In this document: positions 17,564 to 25,993 of the stretch, piece after piece
How positions within the stretch are numbered: position 1 is the first letter of the stretch
How the letters are laid out: each line of letters opens with the position of its first letter
Assembly (NCBI RefSeq): GCF_031127835.1
Contig: NZ_JARXHX010000007.1
Location: 186,001-250,000 of the forward strand
Length of the DNA: 64,000 bases
DNA from: Pelagicoccus sp. SDUM812002
Lineage (GTDB): Bacteria; Verrucomicrobiota; Verrucomicrobiia; Opitutales; Opitutaceae
Reading direction: 5' to 3'
Program-made: the position numbers and the translations under genes
The notes under the pieces: generated by a model
Told to the model about the DNA's origin: nothing
The model's input: the letters and a program-made list of their open reading frames with translations, nothing else
Databases searched by the model: none

Positions 17564-18016
17564 ACGGATAGCGTTTTATTCCGATTGCTTCGCAAGGCCC
17601 GTCACGGAAGCCGCCAAGCTTAGCAGCTTGACGGCTCGATGACCAGCGCGAGCGGGGCTTTCTCGCACTGTCTTTTGCCGCCCGCCTGAGCTTCTTGAAG
17701 CTCAGCCTCTTGCGGGTTCGGCACGCTCGGGAGTTTCTCTTGCGGACCAGGTCCGCGCTCCCGAAATTTGAAAAGTTGCATATGCCCGTTAGCGGGCTGA
17801 TTGCGGTGGTTGTCTAAGCTATCGCGATTCGTCGCGAAGTTTTCGATACAGGTTAATCGGTTCTCGTTTTGCTACGTTGCTTTCGGGCGTTTCGCATCGA
17901 TGTCCGAACCAGCATGAAAGACGGTGACCGATCTCCTTTCCTGTATCTACGTCTCGGAACGGGATTTGGATTCAAAATCACTCAGGCTGGGGGCTCATCT
18001 GTCCGATAGAATGGAA
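17564..18016. repeat. Gene-free stretch with four successive hairpin-forming inverted repeats
   Basis: No supported gene lies here. Four inverted repeats follow each other. CCGCCAAGCT/AGCTTGACGG is at 17611-17634 (one mismatch, loop TAGC). At 17681-17716, CTGAGCTT-CTTG-AAGCTCAG is enclosed by CCCGC/GCGGG. At 17728-17763, CGGGAG/CTCCCG encloses GCGGAC-CAG-GTCCGC. GCCCG-TTAG-CGGGC is at 17784-17797. Three have four-base loops or nested arms. They could be REP-like intergenic repeats or a structured RNA. Whether they recur elsewhere in the genome cannot be seen here. Confidence 0.55.
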
Positions 18017-18045
18017 TTGACAGCCAAGTTGGCGTTTTTTTTATC
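18017..18045 (+). promoter_or_regulatory. Candidate promoter of the 55-residue gene
   Basis: A perfect TTGACA (18017-18022) lies 17 bases before TTTATC (18040-18045), which is only a partial match to a -10 box. The spacer holds the small inverted repeat GCCAA-G-TTGGC followed by eight T residues. The candidate start of transcription is about 20 bases upstream of the small gene at 18070. The call is weak because the -10 is poor. Confidence 0.35.
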
Positions 18046-18069
18046 CGGCTCCACAGAAACATTATTCCA

Positions 18070-18237
18070 ATGGCAGACGAAAAGAAAAGTAGTACAGCAT
18101 CTACGACCGCGGCCGCGCCAGCGAAGCCTTCTACTCCTGCAGCGAAGGAAGTCCAAAACGGCAAGGGTGACGCTCCGCGTAATTGCTTCAGCGATTCCTA
18201 CCGTTCGAATTTCGACGGCATCGACTGGAGCAAGTAG
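18070..18237 (+). CDS. Small 55-residue protein with conserved-looking C-terminus
   Basis: ATG at 18070 opens a 55-codon frame. Residues 1-33 are Lys/Ser/Thr/Ala/Pro-rich and probably disordered. The C-terminus RNCFSDSYRSNFDGIDWSK is unlike random sequence and looks like a folded or binding motif, ending DWSK. A strong terminator (18263-18291) lies 25 bases downstream and a TTGACA element upstream, which supports a real single-gene transcript. I recognise the general form from small uncharacterised proteins but assign no function. Confidence 0.6.
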   Translation: MADEKKSSTASTTAAAPAKPSTPAAKEVQNGKGDAPRNCFSDSYRSNFDGIDWSK

Positions 18238-18262
18238 GACGCGTGTCGTGTTTTCATATTCG

Positions 18263-18291
18263 GCCACCGTGTTTTCGCGGTGGCTTTTTTT
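18263..18291 (+). terminator. Rho-independent terminator of the 55-residue gene
   Basis: GCCACCG (18263-18269) pairs perfectly with CGGTGGC (18278-18284) across an eight-base loop, followed by a run of seven T residues. This is a classic intrinsic terminator on the plus strand. It lies between the small gene and the convergent glycosylase gene. Confidence 0.85.
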
Positions 18292-18305
18292 GTGCCCAAG
18301 TTTGG

Positions 18306-19031
18306 TTACTCGGACCAGATCCCTTGCTGCAAGAGCTGTTTCGTGGCTGCGGCTGCCCAACCGCGATTAGCGGCGGGACTAGCGGGAGAGGGATGGAGGA
18401 CTTTACCGTGTTTAAGATCTATGCCCACTAGGGCGTCCTTGGCTTGTTGCTGGGCGAAACCGCCGACCCCGACGATCCACTCGGGCCGGAGAATTTCTAG
18501 GCAACGGCGCAGGTGCAAGTTGCAAGCCTCAAAGAGTGGTGCACTTTCGGCGGCCGGCAGCTTATCGGGAGTGCGGTTTCGAGAGCTCTCCTCCATGAAG
18601 ACGAGCGGGCAGTAGTTTAGGACAAAGTGGTCTGCGAAGAAGTCCTCCGCATTTGGGTAGCGCTCAGAGAAGAGCCCCCACAGTCTTCTACCAGAGACTT
18701 CGGACTTTTCGCAGTCAAAGCCTTCTATGAGGCGCTTGGGGTGCTCGGGGTGAGGTTTCTCGACGGGAGCTTCTATTCCCATCCAATTCTTAACGGAGTC
18801 GATCTCTCCGAAAGGCACGCCAGTCTGTGACATTCCCCATGGCCCAGGATTCATACCCATGAAGACAATTCTCTTTTTGGTAGCTCCGTACTTTTTGAGG
18901 TAGCTGTGATGTGGCTTCCAAGCGTAGCGCAACGGGTTGTAGACGTATGCGACGGGTTCGGAAAACGATAGCGAATCGACGGTGTCGCAGAGTTCTTTTG
19001 CAGCTTTTGCGAGTTTGGGAGCGAGGGACAT
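18306..19031 (-). CDS. SMUG1-type uracil-DNA glycosylase
   Basis: 241 residues with both signatures of family 3 (single-strand-selective) uracil-DNA glycosylases: MGMNPGPWGMSQTGVPFGE (about 58-76; the catalytic Asn near 61) and HPSPASPAANRGW near residue 210 (the intercalating loop). It removes uracil and probably oxidised pyrimidines such as hydroxymethyluracil to start base excision repair. SMUG1 is best known from animals and is scattered among bacteria. It is a single gene between two tiny transcription units. No repair partner is adjacent. Confidence 0.93.
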   Translation of the reverse strand: MSLAPKLAKAAKELCDTVDSLSFSEPVAYVYNPLRYAWKPHHSYLKKYGATKKRIVFMGMNPGPWGMSQTGVPFGEIDSVKNWMGIEAPVEKPHPEHPKRLIEGFDCEKSEVSGRRLWGLFSERYPNAEDFFADHFVLNYCPLVFMEESSRNRTPDKLPAAESAPLFEACNLHLRRCLEILRPEWIVGVGGFAQQQAKDALVGIDLKHGKVLHPSPASPAANRGWAAAATKQLLQQGIWSE

Positions 19032-19165
19032 CGAGTGATTGGAATCGGTGCGATGAACGGGGTCAAACCTGTTTGCGGCGAGACTACCTCAAGGAATTTT
19101 AGTAACCTGTGAGGCATCGCTGGGGTAATCGAGATCACAACACCAACGCTAATTTAAATACCAAC

Positions 19166-19255
19166 ATGAGCATCTTGATTTTCTCCGTCCTTATCTGGGC
19201 CACACTGGCCTCCATCGCGATCGTCGATGGCTTAGCGAGTCAATTAAAGCGCTAA
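19166..19255 (+). CDS. Candidate 29-residue single-span membrane peptide
   Basis: ATG 19166 opens a 29-codon frame whose residues 2-20 are almost all hydrophobic (SILIFSVLIWATLASIAIV), followed by DGLASQLKR, a polar basic tail. This is the shape of a small membrane protein. A hairpin terminator follows 41 bases after the stop. No clear Shine-Dalgarno is present. It is too short for confident gene calling, but the gene-terminator arrangement resembles that of the neighbouring 55-residue gene. Confidence 0.4.
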   Translation: MSILIFSVLIWATLASIAIVDGLASQLKR

Positions 19256-19296
19256 AGCTCACGCGAAATTTCTCGAGGATGACGTATCCGTATATC

Positions 19297-19315
19297 AAGG
19301 ACGCGTCGTCCTTTT
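19297..19315 (+). terminator. Hairpin terminator after the 29-residue frame
   Basis: AAGGACG (19297-19303) pairs with CGTCCTT (19307-19313) with a three-base loop and a short T run. Its stem has the same core, AAGGACG/CGTCCTT, as the sucCD terminator at 1021-1050. Confidence 0.6.
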
Positions 19316-19415
19316 TCGTGTTTTGAGGAGACCCGTGCATTGCTTACTAAAGGCTGACGCCTATCGAGCGAATTAGTAGCACCGCATATCCATCGTGCTC
19401 GGTCGACCGAGTTGG

Positions 19416-20099
19416 CTAGAACGAATAGGTGAGATAGTCGAAGCGAGTAGGCTCTTGCTTCTCGAAAGCTGACTTTTTGCGCTTCGAGACGGGTAGGGTG
19501 GGAATCTCCTCCTCGTGGACAGGAACACGGGTGCTGAGCTTTTCCAGCTCAGGATGGTCCTGGATACGCTGGTAGATATGGGCTAGTAAGATTGCGTCGC
19601 TTTGCGCGTCGTGCCGTCTCATGGAGGAGAGGCCGGCTGAGAGCCTTTCGGCAATATCGTCGAGCGAGTTGCGCAAACGCGAGAAGTCCGGCCACATGAC
19701 TTCGAAAATGTCCATGGTGTCAATGAAGCGAACAGTCCGGGTTTCCACGTCCTCTTGACGGGCGTATTTGCGAATGAAATTGAAGTCGAAACGGTAGATA
19801 TCGTGTCCGAAGAGTGTCGCATCTCCGACCCAGTCGGAGAACTCTTGGAGGGCCTCAAGAGGTTTCGGGGCTCCCTTCACGTCTTCGTCGCGGACGCGGG
19901 TGAGTTTTTGGATGTCGGCTGGGATCGGCTTCCCTGGATCAACGTAAGTACAGAAGCTGTCCTCTACGTTCATGATAACTCCGCCCAGGCGGACGCCCGC
20001 GATCTGGGTAATTTCTTCCTGCTTGTAGCGAAGTCCGGTAGTTTCAAGGTCAAACGCGACCAATTCCCTTACGCCTAGTAAGGGATGGAATGATGGCAT
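19416..20099 (-). CDS. DEDDh 3'-5' exonuclease (DnaQ-like)
   Basis: 227 residues from ATG 20099. Exo I is VAFDLETTG (D17, E19), Exo II is FGHDIYRFDFNFI, and Exo III has HDAQSDAILLAHIY with the His-x4-Asp spacing of the DEDDh group. It removes nucleotides from DNA 3' ends, either in proofreading or in repair. The polymerase domain is absent. The C-terminal tail (after about 180) is basic and specific to this protein. A GTG at 20123 could extend it by eight residues, but the ATG fits the fold start better. Confidence 0.88.
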   Translation of the reverse strand: MPSFHPLLGVRELVAFDLETTGLRYKQEEITQIAGVRLGGVIMNVEDSFCTYVDPGKPIPADIQKLTRVRDEDVKGAPKPLEALQEFSDWVGDATLFGHDIYRFDFNFIRKYARQEDVETRTVRFIDTMDIFEVMWPDFSRLRNSLDDIAERLSAGLSSMRRHDAQSDAILLAHIYQRIQDHPELEKLSTRVPVHEEEIPTLPVSKRKKSAFEKQEPTRFDYLTYSF

Positions 20100-20407
20100 T
20101 TTCGTTGAATATAGCGGTTTCACGGAGTGTCTGAGCAGATTTACTTTTACCTATCGGAGCTTAGACTGAGTTTGACGAGTTTTCGTTCCTTTGTCGCAGA
20201 ATTTTGACAAAAAGTTCTCAGTAAGGGATCGAGGCTCCTTTAGGGAACGCGGGAGAATTCATCAAGGAATACGGATTGCGAGCAAAATAGGAGGCGCAGA
20301 AATAAAAAATGGGCCGTATTTTTAGGTAACTCGCTCTAGTGCCGTATAGGTAAGTGGCCAAGATCCCTTTTCTTGATTTCTCATCCCTTGCTTGGTCTCC
20401 CACCAAC

Positions 20408-23400
20408 ATGACCCATTTGACACGAATTCAGCTTCGCTGGAGCGTTACCGCTCTCGCTGTGACTTGCTTGCTCGGCTTCCTAAGCTGCGAATATGTTGCA
20501 AAAAAACTAATCGTTTCTGCAGAAACGAATCGGCTGCGCCTTATCCTCGAGGTATCCCCGGTCGCTGTTGAGAAGGGTATCGAGCTCTACTCTGTCCTGA
20601 CGGATGGAGGTCTTTCAGGGGTCAAAGGTGGATCGCTAGGCGAACTCGACGGCGAAGAAACCTTGCGCATGATCTATCGAAGCCAGGAGGGACCCGCTTT
20701 CTCCGGCGGATGGGTGTACGCGGCGAAGTCTGCAACCTTCGGTCGGAATACGGCAAGTGGCTGGCAGGTAGCCCGGTCGAACGTCTCGGCTCGCTTGGAA
20801 TCCGCTTACTACGAGGTGGCGGTCGTATCGCTCCTCGTATGGGTCTGCTTTTGCTCACTGTTTGTCTTTTTGCACCGCCGGTTACTCAGAGACGTAAAAG
20901 ATCAAGCGCAAGAGATCAGGACTGTCTTGGGGATGGGTACCCAGGCTGATACGGGCGAAATTACCGAAGTTCTATCTAACTTGTCCGAGGACATCGCTGA
21001 ACTCAATGCGAGGAAGGAATCGGTTTTGGCGGAAGCAACCGGCCTGGCAGCCATTGCGGACAAGGCCAGTGAGGGGATTTTTATCTGTGATTCCTCTGGG
21101 CGAATCGAGTGGGCAAACGACGGATTTTTGAAAATGGTCGGGACGACGTTGGAAGAAATCCAATCTATGGAGCCTTTTGCTTACATGGGAACTGAGATCA
21201 ATGATCCTCTGTACCTCGCTCGATTGGGGCGGGCTATGGAGATGGGGGACTCCGTATCGATCGAACTCGGTGGTATTCGTCCAGACGGAACAGAGTATTG
21301 GGCTTCCTTGGAGATGAAGCCGCTCGATGTGGCTGCGGATGGATCGAGACGATTCTTTGGTATCCAGATTGATATCACAGAACAACGACGTGCCAGTAGC
21401 GAGTTGGAGGAAGTTTCACGGCGCTTTGCCCTAGCAATGGAAAGCGCCAATGTGGGGATCTGGGATTGGGATGTCAAAAGAGACGATTTGGTGTGGGACG
21501 ATCATACTTTCAACCTCTATGGGGTAAAGCGCTCTAATTTTAAGCCAAGTTACAGATCGTGGATTCGTTGTATCGATCCAGACGATACGAACCGCGCCGT
21601 CAGGTCAATCGATGGAAGCCTCGCCAAAGGTGAGAACATTGATCTTGTGCTTTGTGTGCGAAAGCCAGACGGCAACGAGGCGTATGTGAAGAGTGTTGGG
21701 CGTGCGTTTTTCAACGAATCGGGCGAGGTTACTCGGTACATTGGAATCGCTTCCGATGTCACAGAGGAGCACCTCGCGAAGAGAAGTCTTATCGAGCAGA
21801 AGGAAGAAGCGGAGTTGCTGGCAGTTCGCTTGGCGGATGCGGTGAAGCAGTCGAAGAAAGCGGCCACCGAGGCGTATCAAGCGACGCGAGCGAAGAGCGC
21901 TTTCTTGGCTATGATGAGCCATGAGATTCGAACTCCTATGAACGGCGTTATTGGCATGGCCAGTTTACTGCTGGAAACCGACCTAGACGAGTACCAGCGC
22001 GACTATCTGAATACGATTCGAGTTAGCGGTGATACCTTGCTGACGTTGATTAACGACATCTTAGACTATTCGAAGATCGAGAGTGGAAAGCTAGAGATAG
22101 AGATGGCTTCGTTTTCGATACGCGAGTGTGTGGAAGAGGCTGCTGACCTCCTCGCTTCGAAGGCTGCTGAAAAGGGCGTGGAGCTGCTTTGTTGTATCGA
22201 TCATTCCACGCCGAATGAAGTGGTCGGAGATATCACCCGATTACGCCAAGTGCTCGTGAATCTAGTTGGAAACGCGATCAAGTTCACTGATGTGGGTGAA
22301 GTCGAAGTTCGAGTGCATGCCCCAGCCGGAGGCAAGGTACATTTCTCGGTCCGCGATACGGGAATTGGAATACCTCAGGATCGTATGAATCGCCTATTCG
22401 AGGTCTTCTCGCAAGTCGACTCCTCGACGACTCGAAAGTACGGAGGTTCTGGCCTTGGACTCTCCATCAGCAAGCAGCTCGCTAACTTGATGGGTGGCGA
22501 AATGTGGGTGGAAAGCTCGGTCGGCCGCGGCTCAGTATTCCACTTCGATGTTGCCTTCGACGGGTTGGTAGAGGCGGAACGTGATACCCTCTTTGCCGAG
22601 CAAAAAGAACTCGCAGGAAAGCGTATCCTAATAGCACAGCCTAATTCCGTCTTGAGGGGTTATTTAGATTCTTTGAGCCGCGCTTGGGGAATGTATACAT
22701 GCGTAGTACCATCCATGGAACATTCCTCGGATGAGGAATCTTACGATATTGTACTGGTCGATGACAAGGATTCCGCTCTCGAAAGTGAAAACTGTAAACG
22801 AAGGCTGAATACATTTCGAACGAACTCGAAGCTTTTTGTGGCGCTTGCGGAGCACGGAAATTCAGTGGGTCGAGCGAAAAGCGAGCCGTGTGTTTTCAAG
22901 CCTTGTAAGGTGTCCTCGCTCCTAGAGGTGTTTAAGGCGATCGACGTGACTGCTCGCGTAAATGTGTCGAGTGGGGACTCGAGAGATTTAGTAGCCGACG
23001 TAGAGTATGCGGTACGGCTTCCTTTGCGTATACTTGTTGCCGATGATAATTCCGTTAATCAAAAGGTTGCACGGATGATGCTTAAGAAATTCGGCTATTC
23101 TGCGGATCTCGTCGCGAACGGTGTAGAGGCGGTGGAAGCAGTGAAGCAATGCGACTACGATCTTGTCTTCATGGATTGCCAGATGCCGGAAATGGATGGA
23201 TTCGAGGCGACGCGAGTGATTCGTCAGATAGAGACGGATCGCTCGTCATCCAAAAGGGCCTACATTTTCGCGTTAACTGCGAATGTCCGGGGAGAATCGA
23301 TTGAGATGTCCAAGGAATGCGGCATGGATGGTTTCCTCGCCAAACCCATCAAACTGGGCGATATCAAGCGAGCTTTGATGGAAGTGGAATCAGATTTTAT

Positions 23401-23413
23401 TTCCTCAAATTAG
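20408..23413 (+). CDS. Membrane-bound hybrid histidine kinase (PAS-PAS-HK-REC)
   Basis: 1001 residues. Two membrane helices (about 11-29 and 134-157) flank a periplasmic loop of about 100 residues. Then come a linker coil, PAS 1 (about 210-325, [18 protein letters not shown]), PAS 2 (about 345-460, [14 protein letters not shown]), HisKA with [15 protein letters not shown] (H505), and a HATPase with N, G1 and G2 boxes ([24 protein letters not shown]). A degenerate receiver follows (about 735-850), then a canonical receiver ([12 protein letters not shown]923). ATG 20408 starts just before the first helix. There is no output regulator next to it, so the target is unknown. Confidence 0.93.
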   Translation: MTHLTRIQLRWSVTALAVTCLLGFLSCEYVAKKLIVSAETNRLRLILEVSPVAVEKGIELYSVLTDGGLSGVKGGSLGELDGEETLRMIYRSQEGPAFSGGWVYAAKSATFGRNTASGWQVARSNVSARLESAYYEVAVVSLLVWVCFCSLFVFLHRRLLRDVKDQAQEIRTVLGMGTQADTGEITEVLSNLSEDIAELNARKESVLAEATGLAAIADKASEGIFICDSSGRIEWANDGFLKMVGTTLEEIQSMEPFAYMGTEINDPLYLARLGRAMEMGDSVSIELGGIRPDGTEYWASLEMKPLDVAADGSRRFFGIQIDITEQRRASSELEEVSRRFALAMESANVGIWDWDVKRDDLVWDDHTFNLYGVKRSNFKPSYRSWIRCIDPDDTNRAVRSIDGSLAKGENIDLVLCVRKPDGNEAYVKSVGRAFFNESGEVTRYIGIASDVTEEHLAKRSLIEQKEEAELLAVRLADAVKQSKKAATEAYQATRAKSAFLAMMSHEIRTPMNGVIGMASLLLETDLDEYQRDYLNTIRVSGDTLLTLINDILDYSKIESGKLEIEMASFSIRECVEEAADLLASKAAEKGVELLCCIDHSTPNEVVGDITRLRQVLVNLVGNAIKFTDVGEVEVRVHAPAGGKVHFSVRDTGIGIPQDRMNRLFEVFSQVDSSTTRKYGGSGLGLSISKQLANLMGGEMWVESSVGRGSVFHFDVAFDGLVEAERDTLFAEQKELAGKRILIAQPNSVLRGYLDSLSRAWGMYTCVVPSMEHSSDEESYDIVLVDDKDSALESENCKRRLNTFRTNSKLFVALAEHGNSVGRAKSEPCVFKPCKVSSLLEVFKAIDVTARVNVSSGDSRDLVADVEYAVRLPLRILVADDNSVNQKVARMMLKKFGYSADLVANGVEAVEAVKQCDYDLVFMDCQMPEMDGFEATRVIRQIETDRSSSKRAYIFALTANVRGESIEMSKECGMDGFLAKPIKLGDIKRALMEVESDFISSN

Positions 23414-23467
23414 ATTTCGATTGAGCTTAGCTTCGCGACCGAGTTGCTTGAGGACTTTCCTCAATCG

Positions 23468-24121
23468 ATGATCGCTAACGCTGATATACTTTTGGACGAG
23501 CCGGGCTTCGTAGTAGCCAACAAGCCTTCTGGTATGTTGAGTGAAGGAGGTGCCGACCGAGAAATCGATCTCGAGCAATTTGTATCCACCTTGGTAGGAC
23601 GGCAGGTTTGGTGCTGTCACCGACTGGACCGTTTGACGAGTGGGTTGGTGGTACTGCGGAAAGGGAAACGCTACCTGAAAGAGCTGAGCTCGCAGTTTGA
23701 ATCACGCTCGGTCCGCAAGGAGTACTGGCTTTTGGTTGATGGAGTATGGGATCACCGTATCCAGAAGGTGGATTCTTTGATCGCTCCCGTTGGAGGTGGC
23801 GTGCATGCGAACGTACTGGAAGGCGGGAAGTCGGCCACCAGTACTTTTCAATTGCGGGGCGTAGACGAGGTGCAGCGAATCAGCTGGCTGCGGGGATTGC
23901 TCAAAACGGGACGCACTCATCAATTGAGGCTACATACCTTAATGTCCGGTTGTCCGGTGCTTGGCGACCCTGTTTATGGCAAGAGTCGTGCCGATGGACT
24001 CTTTGGTCTTCATGCCTTCCGATTGAAGATGAGACATCCCGGGACAGGGGAAGCTCTCGATTTCGAGGCTGATATCCCGGAGAACTGGCGGCCATTGATT
24101 GCGAAGTTCGAGGCTAGCTGA
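23468..24121 (+). CDS. RluA-family RNA pseudouridine synthase
   Basis: 217 residues from ATG 23468, with no S4 domain. The catalytic motif HRLDRLTSGLVV (D54) and the later GRTHQLRLHTLMSGCPVLGD are diagnostic for the RluA/RsuA superfamily. These enzymes isomerise uridine to pseudouridine in rRNA or tRNA. The short single-domain form is nearest to RluA/TruC/YqcB-like proteins, and the site is unknown. A TTG at 23444 could give eight more residues. GAGGAC 12 bases before the ATG favours the shorter form. The end overlaps the opposing gene by eight bases. Confidence 0.9.
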   Translation: MIANADILLDEPGFVVANKPSGMLSEGGADREIDLEQFVSTLVGRQVWCCHRLDRLTSGLVVLRKGKRYLKELSSQFESRSVRKEYWLLVDGVWDHRIQKVDSLIAPVGGGVHANVLEGGKSATSTFQLRGVDEVQRISWLRGLLKTGRTHQLRLHTLMSGCPVLGDPVYGKSRADGLFGLHAFRLKMRHPGTGEALDFEADIPENWRPLIAKFEAS

Positions 24122-25025
24122 AGTGCTTTTGTATTAGCTGAAGCACTACGGGGTGTACCGTTTGCGCTAGCTCCGAGTTGGCGTAGGCGACCCAGTTTAC
24201 TGGGGTAGTGGTATCGAAAGGTATGTCGAGTTCGGGGTTGTCTACGAGCTGTACGACCACTCCTGCGGCTCGAGCTACGAGAGCGGTGCAGAGATCGTAC
24301 GGGTGGCAGGTGAGGGATTGGGGGTAACCGTGCTTGGCGAAGGCGAGCGGGCGTATGTCGATGACGATGCGATCATGACCGGCAATCAATTCGTAGAGTT
24401 GCCCGCCGGTGGAGATGTATTGGTCGTCGAAAATAAGGGCGTCTTCGCGTTCTGACTCGGGAGTTATTGCGGCGTAAAGCTCCTCCTCGAAGGTAGCGAG
24501 GGCAGCTTTAGCTTGAGGGAAAAACTTGGCGACGGAGGCAAAGCCGTGCTTCAGGTCCTTGGCTTTGGAAGGAGTGTGCGGGATCGGTTTGTTTTCGCCG
24601 GTGATGAGGTTTGTGGCCTCTCTTCTGAAGGTTGTGGATCCGTCTGTCTCTAAGGTGGCGCTGAGCTGCTCGGAGATGAATTGCTTGGAGGTGGGCAGCT
24701 CTGTCATGACGGCGACCGTGATGTCCTCCAGAGTAGGGGATCCAGAGCTGGTAGGCTGCGGCGCGAGACCGATGAGGGACCATGCGGGCCTCTTGTCGTA
24801 CATGATGCCGCGGGTGCCGTCGATCGGGTCGACGATGAGTTGGTAGGCGAGGCCTGAGTCAGGGGTGCTTGGAGGAAAGGTGACACGCTCGTCGTCTTCG
24901 ATGCCTTCCATAACGAGGCGGACGGGGTGTTCGCTGGGCCAGTTTTCGGCAAGCCATTTAAGGATGAGCTGCTCGCTGACCTTGTCGATGTGATAGATGG
25001 TGTCGGCGGTCGTGTGGGCAGTCAC
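24114..25025 (-). CDS. Inositol-monophosphatase-family phosphatase
   Basis: 303 residues from GTG 25025. The metal-binding motif DPIDGTRG (D66, D69) is clear, with an acidic MEGIEDDE segment before it (E40). The C-terminal YDLCTALVARAAGVVVQLVD stands for the WDxxAGxxI motif. It hydrolyses a phosphate monoester such as inositol phosphate or 3'-phosphoadenosine nucleotides. TRG in place of the commoner TTN suggests a divergent subgroup. Protein-like sequence (SFRQLLCQLSVAIRDTL) continues in frame for about 36 codons upstream without an ATG, GTG or TTG, so the real start may be an ATT at 25133. It overlaps the rluA-like gene end. Confidence 0.82.
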   Translation of the reverse strand: MTAHTTADTIYHIDKVSEQLILKWLAENWPSEHPVRLVMEGIEDDERVTFPPSTPDSGLAYQLIVDPIDGTRGIMYDKRPAWSLIGLAPQPTSSGSPTLEDITVAVMTELPTSKQFISEQLSATLETDGSTTFRREATNLITGENKPIPHTPSKAKDLKHGFASVAKFFPQAKAALATFEEELYAAITPESEREDALIFDDQYISTGGQLYELIAGHDRIVIDIRPLAFAKHGYPQSLTCHPYDLCTALVARAAGVVVQLVDNPELDIPFDTTTPVNWVAYANSELAQTVHPVVLQLIQKHFS

Positions 25026-25183
25026 CGCGGATAGCTCGTCGGTAGGGGTGTGTTGCTGTGCGTAAAGCGTGTCGCGGATTGCGACGCTGAGTTGGCAGAG
25101 GAGTTGGCGGAAGCTTTGAAGTTGGGAGCTAATGGTGAAAAGGGGATTGTGTGGATTTACGGATATCGTTTGGCTTCGAGCAG

Positions 25184-25537
25184 ATGAACAAGCTCTACAT
25201 GTACAAGGGATGCGATGGATGCCGCAAGGCGAAGAAGTGGTTACAGGATAAAGGCGTAGATTTCGAGGAAATCGCCATTCGCGAGGTGACCCCTAGCAAG
25301 AGTGAGCTGAAGGAAGCTTTAGCAGCCCATGATATGAACCTCAGGAAGCTGTTCAACGTATCTGGTGGCGATTACCGGGAAATGGGCTTGAAGGATAAGT
25401 TGCCGCAGATGGAAGTGGATGAGGCTCTGGACCTACTGAAGGCGAACGGGAACTTGGTGAAACGTCCGTTTCTGGCGACTCCGAGCGGATGTATCAGTGG
25501 ATTTGATACGGCTGTTTGGGAGGGGTTTGTGGGTTAG
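25184..25537 (+). CDS. ArsC/Spx/MgsR-family thioredoxin-fold protein
   Basis: 117 residues with a CxxC at the start (YMYKGCDGCRKAKKWL, C10 and C13), IAIREVTPSKSELKEAL, then LVKRPFLATPSGCISGFD. This is the layout of the ArsC-like family that includes arsenate reductases, Spx and YffB. The bacterial YffB/ArsC-like branch may act as a thiol reductase. No arsenic resistance genes are nearby, so arsenate reduction is unlikely. It converges with the Rdx-like gene, the two ends overlapping by four bases. Confidence 0.87.
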   Translation: MNKLYMYKGCDGCRKAKKWLQDKGVDFEEIAIREVTPSKSELKEALAAHDMNLRKLFNVSGGDYREMGLKDKLPQMEVDEALDLLKANGNLVKRPFLATPSGCISGFDTAVWEGFVG

Positions 25538-25851
25538 GTTTTTGGCGATGATGGAGCGTCGTTCTCGGTGCGATCGCTGTGCCCGAGTGGGCGGTCGGGG
25601 TCGATCCGGTCGCGCACGAGTTGCTTGAGCTCTTTGGACTCGGGGAAGCGTCCGGCTTCCTTGCGGGAGAAGATGAGTTCGTCGTCGAGTCGAATTTCCA
25701 TGATGCCGCCGGTGCCGGGCTGCAGGGCGACTTCGCCTATGTCTTGGCCGAAGGTGTTGAGCAGCTCTTGGGCGAGCCAAGCGGCGCGGAGCATCCAATT
25801 GCACTGGCTGCAGTAGAGTATGGAAATGCGCGGTGTGCGTTGATCGGACAT
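25534..25851 (-). CDS. Rdx/SelW-like thioredoxin-fold protein
   Basis: 105 residues starting with ISILYCSQCNWMLRAAWLAQ: the CxxC (C14, C17) of the selenoprotein W/Rdx family, with cysteine in the place of selenocysteine. GTGGIMEIRLDDELIFSRKE is the conserved second half, and PESKELKQLVRDRIDP follows. The family is implicated in thiol redox control. The frame could start 13 codons earlier, but ATG 25851 matches the family length. Its stop overlaps the ArsC-like gene's stop. Confidence 0.88.
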   Translation of the reverse strand: MSDQRTPRISILYCSQCNWMLRAAWLAQELLNTFGQDIGEVALQPGTGGIMEIRLDDELIFSRKEAGRFPESKELKQLVRDRIDPDRPLGHSDRTENDAPSSPKT

Positions 25852-25993
25852 GGTAGATTTTGTTGGTTCTTTTTTCTGCCGACAGTTCACTCTGATCTTT
25901 TTTGGCCTTCTGAAGAGCGGTACCAGAAGATTATTAGATTCGGTCTGTGCTTATCTTGGAAATCCGCGAATAGAAGGTCTCATTCTTGAGATC

